Shown: in pieces, positions 1-3,190 of the stretch | How positions within the stretch are numbered: position 1 is the stretch's first letter | Layout of the letters: each line of letters opens with the position of its first letter | DNA from: CAYPTJ01 sp964413845 | Lineage (GTDB): Bacteria > Patescibacteriota > WWE3 > 9FT-COMBO-53-11 | Length of the DNA: 6,741 nt | Direction: 5' to 3' | NCBI GenBank assembly: GCA_964413845.1 | Contig: CAYPTJ010000017.1 | Coordinates: 1-6,741 of the forward strand | Notes under the pieces: generated by a model | The model's database searches: none | Seen by the model: the letters and a program-made list of their open reading frames with translations, nothing else | What the model was told of the DNA's origin: nothing | Made by a program: the position numbers and the translations under genes

Positions 1-2
1 TT

Positions 3-17
3 TCCGCCCAAGGCGGA
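3..17. repeat. TCCGCC-CAA-GGCGGA palindrome, copy 1
   Basis: A perfect inverted repeat with a 6-bp stem and a 3-nt loop. The same stem occurs at 313-327 (loop AGA) and 1363-1377 (loop TTT), with a decayed copy at 2402-2416. It is followed 16 nt later by a 7-nt-period tract, as is the copy at 313-327. No gene is visible in 1-137 beyond these repeats. Confidence 0.8.
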
Positions 18-33
18 TCAGCATGGGGCTGAA

Positions 34-61
34 GAAATTGGAAATTGTTAATTGGACATTT
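34..61. repeat. Heptanucleotide tract, four units
   Basis: The tract reads as four consecutive 7-mers: GAAATTG, GAAATTG, TTAATTG, GACATTT. The first two are identical and the later ones diverge while keeping the period. It resembles in form the longer tracts at 349-411 and 3111-3190. The function is unknown. Short heptanucleotide repeats (STRRs) are known from cyanobacterial intergenic DNA, but homology is not implied. Confidence 0.6.
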
Positions 62-137
62 GCAGAGCTAGATTTTGAGTAGTCCAATAAAATTCCACTT
101 CTCTAAACATTTAAATAGCCTATAAATTCATGACCTG

Positions 138-211
138 TGCGCCTGATCCGACTTGAACGGATGACCTTGGGCTCCGCAAGCCCACGCTCTATCCAACTGA
201 GCTACAGGCGC
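138..211 (-). tRNA. tRNA-Arg(GCG), downstream copy
   Basis: Complete 74-nt cloverleaf. The acceptor GCGCCTG pairs with CAGGCGC, with discriminator A. The D-arm is GCTC/GAGC with A20 (an arginine identity base in bacteria). The anticodon stem TGGGC/GCCCA holds the loop TTGCGGA, giving anticodon GCG (reads CGC and CGU). The T-arm is ATCCG/CGGAT with loop TTCAAGT. The 3' end is followed by CAG, so CCA is not encoded. A weak promoter candidate lies upstream: TGTAAT at 224-229, 12 nt before the tRNA, with a poor -35 (TTTCCT) at 247-252. The body differs clearly from the other tRNA-Arg(GCG) at 1381-1453. Confidence 0.95.
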
Positions 212-244
212 AAGTGCTTTGATATTACAACATAACATAAAATA

Positions 245-275
245 GCAGGAAATGATACCTTTCGTATGTTCCTGC
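245..275 (-). terminator. Hairpin, possible terminator of the 471-1181 gene
   Basis: GCAGGAA pairs with TTCCTGC (7 bp), then an internal bulge, then ATAC pairs with GTAT around a CTTTC loop. On the minus strand the stem is followed by TATTTTATG, a modest U-tract. It lies downstream of the membrane-protein gene ending at 471 and upstream of tRNA-Arg, where a terminator would be expected. The interrupted U-tract keeps confidence moderate. Confidence 0.4.
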
Positions 276-312
276 ATAAAGTAAAAAATAGGCTATTAGG
301 TTGCTAGATTAC

Positions 313-327
313 TCCGCCAGAGGCGGA
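313..327. repeat. TCCGCC-AGA-GGCGGA palindrome, copy 2
   Basis: Perfect 6-bp stem with a 3-nt loop. It sits inside a larger imperfect inverted arrangement: TAGGTTG at 297-303 against CAACCTA at 354-360. A long heptad tract starts 21 nt later, as happens after the copy at 3-17. It lies in the gene-free gap 212-470. Confidence 0.8.
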
Positions 328-348
328 TTAGGAACTAGGAGAACTTAG

Positions 349-411
349 TCCTACAACCTACTCCCTACCCCCTAATCCCTAAATTCGTAATTCGTGATTC
401 ATAATTCTTAT
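349..411. repeat. Heptanucleotide tract, nine units in register
   Basis: From 349 the sequence divides without a break into 7-mers: TCCTACA, ACCTACT, CCCTACC, CCCTAAT, CCCTAAA, TTCGTAA, TTCGTGA, TTCATAA, TTCTTAT. The first five share NCCTANN and the last four TTCNTNN, so the unit changes partway while the period holds. A separate tandem pair of an 11-nt unit (ATCCATATAAY) follows at 438-459. Together with the palindrome and hairpin upstream, these account for most of the gene-free gap 212-470. Confidence 0.7.
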
Positions 412-470
412 CTATTCGTACAAAACTGTGGCGATGGATCCATATAACATCCATATAATTCCCATTACCT

Positions 471-1181
471 CTAAATCTTCAGAATTCTTGCCATTTGATC
501 CGAAAAAGACTCCTCCTTCTCTTTATCTTCCGGAATAAACTTCCTTAATATATCTCTTACCTTAAAAGGATCTTGATCTTCTAGTTGTATTCTTATAACA
601 GGAAGAAACTTTCTATCTACTACAATATTTAGCGTCTTTAAATAAGGAGGATCATAAAGAATCCAAAACATCCTTATATTTTTATAATCATAAAAAATAT
701 CTCCAACCCTAATACCTTTATAAAAAATCTCAATGGTAAGTTTATCAGGTTCTTTGCGAGCATAAATAAACACTACTACTCCCAAGAGAACAAAAGTAAT
801 AATAGTAATAAAATCCCCCCAAATAAAGCCCAGGACCAATAAGACAATAAAGAAAAGTACCGCAATAACATACCAAGAAGGATCTTTCTCGTATTTAACA
901 AACTCTCTTGCTTTCCATTTTAGAAGAGATTTTACCATTCCCCTTTCCTGACCAGCAATATTCACTTGTCTCTCAAACTCTACAACTTTGCTTGTTTTTC
1001 TCCTCTTCCTAACCGCCTTCTTACTTTTTAAAGAAGACTTACTTTTTCTAGATTTAGTAGTTTTTTTAACTTCTGGAGAAGGTCTTTTCTTCCTAGATTT
1101 GACAGCCTTTTTAGTTCTCTTAGGTTTAGCTTTTCTACGAGTTTTTCTTCTCTTTCTGATGGAATCCATTGGTCTTGGCAT
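471..1181 (-). CDS. Two-helix membrane protein with Lys/Arg-rich N-terminal tail (copy B)
   Basis: Function unknown. The 236-aa protein has three parts. Residues 5-65 are extremely basic (33 Lys/Arg among 61 residues), resembling a histone H1-type tail. Two transmembrane helices follow at about 103-120 and 123-141. A soluble C-terminal domain (about 146-217) looks beta-rich, followed by an acidic and then amphipathic end. The core is homologous to the protein at 1464-1961: both have W-x-A before the helices, an F-W exactly 84 residues after that tryptophan, and K-[FY]-I-P 43-44 residues further. The core could start at Met82, making the first 81 residues an added extension. ATG at 1181 is chosen because the tail codons look like normal coding sequence; Met5 is possible. 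Arginine is mostly AGA and the DNA is AT-rich, unlike the upstream neighbours. The tail could bind nucleic acid at the membrane; this is inference. Confidence 0.85.
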   Translation of the reverse strand: MPRPMDSIRKRRKTRRKAKPKRTKKAVKSRKKRPSPEVKKTTKSRKSKSSLKSKKAVRKRRKTSKVVEFERQVNIAGQERGMVKSLLKWKAREFVKYEKDPSWYVIAVLFFIVLLVLGFIWGDFITIITFVLLGVVVFIYARKEPDKLTIEIFYKGIRVGDIFYDYKNIRMFWILYDPPYLKTLNIVVDRKFLPVIRIQLEDQDPFKVRDILRKFIPEDKEKEESFSDQMARILKI

Positions 1182-1214
1182 AAGTTTTCAATAGTAAGTT
1201 AATTTTCTATCACT

Positions 1215-1243
1215 ATTATGGATTATTTGAAATAAAAAAACAA
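1215..1243 (-). promoter_or_regulatory. Candidate promoter for the 471-1181 gene
   Basis: Minus strand: -35 TTGTTT at 1238-1243, a 17-nt spacer, and -10 CATAAT at 1215-1220 (5 of 6 match to TATAAT). It lies in the 88-nt gap between tRNA-Ser(UGA) and the ATG and would give a leader of about 27 nt. No Shine-Dalgarno sequence is visible in that leader. The gap is AT-rich, so chance matches are likely. Confidence 0.35.
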
Positions 1244-1269
1244 GAATAGACTTTTTAGTAAATTAATTT

Positions 1270-1357
1270 CGGAGAGAGAGGGATTCGAACCCCCGGTCCA
1301 CATAACGCGGACACTGGTTTTCAAGACCAGCGCTTTAAACCACTCAGCCACCCTTCC
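1270..1357 (-). tRNA. tRNA-Ser(UGA)
   Basis: 88-nt class II tRNA. The anticodon stem CTGGT/ACCAG carries loop CTTGAAA, so the anticodon is TGA (reads UCA). The long variable arm pairs GTCCGCG with TGTGGAC around TTA, typical of tRNA-Ser. The T-arm is GGGGG/CCCTC with TTCGAAT, and the discriminator is G. The acceptor is weak: GGAAGGG against TCTCTCC gives an A4-C69 mismatch and two G-U pairs. No CCA is encoded (AAA follows). Its 5' end lies 23 nt downstream of the tRNA-Arg 3' end, so co-transcription and processing from one precursor are likely. Confidence 0.92.
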
Positions 1358-1362
1358 ACTTG

Positions 1363-1377
1363 TCCGCCTTTGGCGGA
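1363..1377. repeat. TCCGCC-TTT-GGCGGA palindrome, copy 3, between two tRNAs
   Basis: Perfect 6-bp stem with a 3-nt loop, occupying most of the 23-nt spacer between tRNA-Arg (3' CCA at 1378-1380) and tRNA-Ser(UGA). In the precursor RNA it would form a hairpin immediately after the CCA, so it might affect 3' processing. It may equally be a passive copy of the dispersed repeat. Confidence 0.8.
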
Positions 1378-1380
1378 TGG

Positions 1381-1453
1381 TGCACCCGAGAGGATTCGAA
1401 CCTCTGACCTTCGGCTCCGCAAGCCGACGTTCTATCCGCTGAACTACGGGTGC
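1381..1453 (-). tRNA. tRNA-Arg(GCG), upstream copy
   Basis: Complete 73-nt tRNA. The acceptor GCACCCG pairs with CGGGTGC, discriminator A, followed by an encoded CCA (1378-1380). The D-arm is GTTC/GAAC with A20. The anticodon stem TCGGC/GCCGA holds TTGCGGA, so the anticodon is GCG. The T-arm is AGAGG/CCTCT with TTCGAAT. It begins only 10 nt after the stop codon of the membrane-protein gene upstream, so it is probably released from a transcript that also carries that mRNA. Confidence 0.96.
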
Positions 1454-1463
1454 AGGTAATTAT

Positions 1464-1961
1464 TTATTCTAACTTGATCCGACGGGAAACCTCCGAGGAT
1501 AGCTTTTCAAGGAAATCCTCCGGAGGACGTTTTCTTAAGGGGATGTATTTTTTCAAAACCGAAGCGACTTTAACTTTTTCAAGACTCCCCAAAAGCAGAA
1601 AGAGCCTCCCTGGGTAAAGGCGTTTGGTATCAATATTAAGGACTGTCTCTCTGTTACTTTCGGCAAACCAAAAATCTTCCAGCTCCTCCCATGGATACTC
1701 CTGGCCGTGAGTGGCAATGCAGTGAGTGGTAATCCGGTGCTTTGCTCTCCCTGGGGGAGTAGTCCCTAAAGCGTATTGGAGAAAACCAAGCACTCCCAAA
1801 ACCGCCGCCAGAAGAAACTCCCTAAAGAAGATCGCAATCGCGGCAAAGATGAAAAGAATCGCAAACAGATTCTGAAAGTACTTCTTCCCCCGCTTGACAA
1901 AGATCCGTTCCGGGGCTTCCCATTCCAAAAGAACTTTTTCCTCAAAATGCTCTTCAGCCAT
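1464..1961 (-). CDS. Two-helix membrane protein (copy A)
   Basis: Function unknown. The 165-aa protein begins MAEEHFEEK and carries W14-x-A16, two hydrophobic helices (about 31-47 and 50-66), a mainly beta domain (about 73-140) with F97-W98 and K138-Y-I-P141, and a basic helical end. It has the layout I recall for a short membrane-protein family common in Patescibacteria; the C-terminal fold may resemble a bacterial PH domain, but I cannot verify this. It is homologous to the 471-1181 product by matched motif spacing and lacks that protein's basic tail. ATG at 1961 is preferred over an upstream ATG at 2078, because the extra 39 residues would be translated from palindromes and a tRNA remnant. 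The start follows an extended -10 motif and has no Shine-Dalgarno. The stop is 10 nt before tRNA-Arg. Confidence 0.85.
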   Translation of the reverse strand: MAEEHFEEKVLLEWEAPERIFVKRGKKYFQNLFAILFIFAAIAIFFREFLLAAVLGVLGFLQYALGTTPPGRAKHRITTHCIATHGQEYPWEELEDFWFAESNRETVLNIDTKRLYPGRLFLLLGSLEKVKVASVLKKYIPLRKRPPEDFLEKLSSEVSRRIKLE

Positions 1962-1968
1962 CACCAGT

Positions 1969-1977
1969 AGTATAGCA
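1969..1977 (-). promoter_or_regulatory. Extended -10 motif next to the 1961 start codon
   Basis: Minus strand TGCTATACT: TGn plus TATACT (5 of 6 to TATAAT). The last base is separated from the ATG by 7 nt (ACTGGTG), so transcription would start at or next to the A of the start codon. That would give a leaderless mRNA. No convincing -35 or Shine-Dalgarno is present. Confidence 0.4.
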
Positions 1978-2025
1978 AAAAGGTGGCGTCGCCATGTACC
2001 TAAGCGTAAGCGCATGGTACATGGC
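1977..2025 (-). terminator. Hairpin plus T-run downstream of tRNA-Ser(GCU)
   Basis: GCCATGTACC (1991-2000) and GGTACATGGC (2016-2025) form a perfect 10-bp stem with a 15-nt loop. On the minus strand this is followed by a small second palindrome, TGGCGACGCCA, and then TTTTT at 1977-1981. It could end the tRNA-Ser(GCU) transcript. The T-run is about 10 nt from the large stem, so the small palindrome would be the effective hairpin. It overlaps the extended -10 of the next gene. Confidence 0.4.
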
Positions 2026-2041
2026 GGAGGGTGTGGGATTC
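2022..2041 (-). pseudogene. tRNA-Ser(GCU) 3'-end fragment
   Basis: These 20 nt are identical to 2159-2178, which hold the CCA, discriminator, 3' acceptor strand, 3' T-stem strand and part of the T-loop of the intact tRNA-Ser(GCU), 137 nt away in the same orientation. Outside these 20 nt similarity stops. The rest of the cloverleaf is absent, so it is a remnant or partial duplication and not a gene. Its CCA end overlaps the arm of the hairpin at 1991-2025. Confidence 0.75.
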
Positions 2042-2051
2042 CCCTCGAGGC

Positions 2052-2071
2052 TTCGACTGAGCTCAGCCGAA
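2052..2071. repeat. TTCGACTGAGCTCAGCCGAA near-palindrome
   Basis: A 20-nt inverted repeat with 9 of 10 pairs and a perfect CTGAGCTCAG core. Related elements are at 2141-2154 (minus strand TTCGACAAGCTCAC) and inside the gene at 3960-3979. I recall similar TTCGAC..GCTCAG elements as dispersed repeats in genomes of uncultured bacteria. Confidence 0.65.
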
Positions 2072-2082
2072 TGTCCAAGCTC

Positions 2083-2101
2083 GGGATGAACTTCTCATCC
2101 C
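2083..2101. repeat. GGGATGA/TCATCCC hairpin
   Basis: Perfect 7-bp inverted repeat with a 5-nt loop (ACTTC), between the two TTCGAC..GCTCA elements in the gap separating tRNA-Ser(GCU) from the downstream gene. No T-run follows on the minus strand, so it does not look like a terminator. Confidence 0.6.
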
Positions 2102-2161
2102 ACTCCCACCCGATAGGGATTCGCCAACCTCACGCCGATGGTGAGCTTGTCGAATCCGTGG

Positions 2162-2251
2162 CGGAGGGTGTGGGATTCGAACCCACGTGGCGGCTGTTAA
2201 ACCACCATCGATTTAGCAAACCGACGCCTTAAGCCACTCGGCCAACCCTCC
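2162..2251 (-). tRNA. tRNA-Ser(GCU)
   Basis: 90-nt class II tRNA. The acceptor GGAGGGT pairs perfectly with ACCCTCC, discriminator G, followed by encoded CCA (2159-2161). The anticodon stem TCGGT/ATCGA holds TTGCTAA, anticodon GCT (reads AGC and AGU). It has a long variable arm (TGGTGG...CCGCCA region). The T-arm is GTGGG/CCCAC with TTCGAAT. It probably has its own promoter immediately upstream (2260-2287). Confidence 0.96.
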
Positions 2252-2259
2252 CTTACATA

Positions 2260-2287
2260 AGTATATCAGTCTTTTGCAAAGGTACAA
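2260..2287 (-). promoter_or_regulatory. Candidate promoter of tRNA-Ser(GCU)
   Basis: Minus strand: -35 TTGTAC at 2282-2287, a 16-nt spacer, and -10 TATACT at 2260-2265. The first tRNA base is at 2251, so the primary transcript would carry only a 1-3 nt leader. The -35 hexamer lies in one unit of the 42-nt-offset direct repeat. Confidence 0.5.
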
Positions 2288-2349
2288 TCCTCACTTCGTT
2301 CGAATTTGTTTCGCTGAGGCAAAATACAATCCTCACTTCGTTCAAATTC
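2283..2349. repeat. Direct repeat pair, 42-nt offset
   Basis: TACAATCCTCACTTCGTTC at 2283-2301 recurs at 2325-2343, and the similarity extends to 2307 and 2349 with single differences. It lies in the gap between the ComF gene and tRNA-Ser(GCU). Related CTTTYGC-AAA-GTTAAAACCC sequences follow up to the end of the ComF gene. Two copies only; no array. Confidence 0.7.
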
Positions 2350-2370
2350 GCTTTTGCTCGGACTTTTAGT

Positions 2371-2441
2371 CTTTCGCAAAAGTTAAAACCCAAAACTCAG
2401 CTCCGCCAGAGACGGCTTTTGGCGAAGGTTAAAACCCAAAC
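2371..2441 (-). repeat. Imperfect direct repeat across the ComF gene 3' end
   Basis: Plus-strand 2371-2396 and 2416-2441 are near copies sharing the identical 13-mer GTTAAAACCCAAA (2382-2394 and 2428-2440), offset by 46 nt. Between them is a decayed TCCGCC-AGA-GACGGC palindrome (2402-2416). Read on the minus strand, the inner copy encodes the ComF residues VWVLTFAK. The outer copy, in another frame, encodes FWVLTFAKD followed by TAA. Confidence 0.7.
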
Positions 2442-3125
2442 CTGGCCCGCCCCAGATTTCTTCAACACCTTCGTCGCTTCTCGCGCTGTCGCTCCCGAGG
2501 TTAAAACATCATCGACCAGAAGAATATCCTTTCCCTGAATCACCCCCTCCTTGCCTTCTGGAATAGCGAACACTCCCCAAACACGCTTCGATCGCTCTTC
2601 CCGCCTCATCCCCTTCTGGCCCAACGGCTCGGTATCACGGACTTTTCTTAAGACACTTACTTCCACCGGAAGGTCCAGCCGTCCTCCCAATGCACGAGCC
2701 AAAAGTTCAGACTGGTTAAATCCTCTTGCGCCTTTTCGCCAGAAAGACAAAGGGATCGGAAGTAGTAAAAGCGCGTTCCCGTCAAAACCTATTCCCCTCT
2801 CCTGTAAATTCTCAACAAGAAGGTCAGCCAAAACTCGAGCAAGGGGGTAAAGCTGCTTAAATTTGAGTGCGCTTATCAGCCGGGGAGCTGGGCCTTTGTA
2901 CCAAAAACCGGCGAGAGCCCGCTCGGGGGTATATCTGGTAGCACATCCCGGATGGGTAAACCCTCCCACCGCTGGTCTGTCACAAACAATACAAAACTCT
3001 TTATCGAGAGGCTGCAGCTTAGAGGCGCATTCCTCACAAAGCAGCTTTCCTAAAGTTCTGCAAGAGACACAGCGGGTTGGAAAAAGAAGTTCCAACAACC
3101 AGTTTAGCCATGAGACATTAGTCAT
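2397..3125 (-). CDS. comF: ComF family phosphoribosyltransferase
   Basis: 242 aa, about the usual family length. An N-terminal zinc-ribbon segment has cysteines at 19, 22, 30, 33, 45, 48 and 61. The type I phosphoribosyltransferase fold follows, with RKGARGFNQ (130-138), the T165-Q170 region and the PRPP-binding loop ILLVDDVLTSGAT (201-213), whose paired aspartates are intact. In known systems ComF/GntX proteins are needed for natural transformation, acting in the cytosol after DNA entry; the substrate remains uncertain. The start at 3125 keeps the whole zinc-binding segment. It lies in a 7-nt repeat and has no nearby Shine-Dalgarno; TATAAT at 3137-3142 could be a -10 giving a very short leader. 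The last six residues (SRLWRS) derive from a repeat insertion and appear to replace an ancestral AKD ending. The gene starts 56 nt after the upstream stop, so co-transcription is plausible. Confidence 0.93.
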   Translation of the reverse strand: MTNVSWLNWLLELLFPTRCVSCRTLGKLLCEECASKLQPLDKEFCIVCDRPAVGGFTHPGCATRYTPERALAGFWYKGPAPRLISALKFKQLYPLARVLADLLVENLQERGIGFDGNALLLLPIPLSFWRKGARGFNQSELLARALGGRLDLPVEVSVLRKVRDTEPLGQKGMRREERSKRVWGVFAIPEGKEGVIQGKDILLVDDVLTSGATAREATKVLKKSGAGQVWVLTFAKSRLWRS

Positions 3126-3190
3126 TAGACATTAGTATTATAACTCCTGACTACCGATAACTCCTGACTACTGTCTCCTGACTAAAGACT
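3111..3190. repeat. Heptad-based repeat between the propeller gene and ComF
   Basis: On the plus strand, ACATTAG, TCATTAG and ACATTAG run in tandem at 3115-3135 and contain the ComF start codon. CTCCTGACTA occurs three times at 3144-3153, 3161-3170 and 3175-3184; the last two are 14 nt apart (two heptads) and the first two 17 nt (two heptads plus 3). The final copy overlaps the stop codon of the upstream gene. The whole 56-nt intergenic gap is therefore made of this repeat. Confidence 0.65.

Noticed and set aside
1962..2078. Longer start for copy A, adding 39 residues from an ATG at 2078
   Set aside because: The added part would be translated from the near-palindrome, the tRNA remnant and the 10-bp hairpin. 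The family core starts near the MAEEHF methionine, which follows a -10 motif.
2022..2178. attL/attR of an integrated mobile element
   Set aside because: The copies are only 137 nt apart and enclose no gene or integrase. The duplication is kept as a finding, but calling an element is not supported.
1894..2232. Plus-strand open frame of 112 codons
   Set aside because: It runs antisense through tRNA-Ser(GCU). The peptide GVGFEPTW is the familiar false product of reading a tRNA T-arm backwards, and the rest is palindromes and antisense to the membrane-protein gene.
2283..2349. CRISPR-like repeat
   Set aside because: There are only two imperfect copies with a short gap, no third unit and no cas gene.
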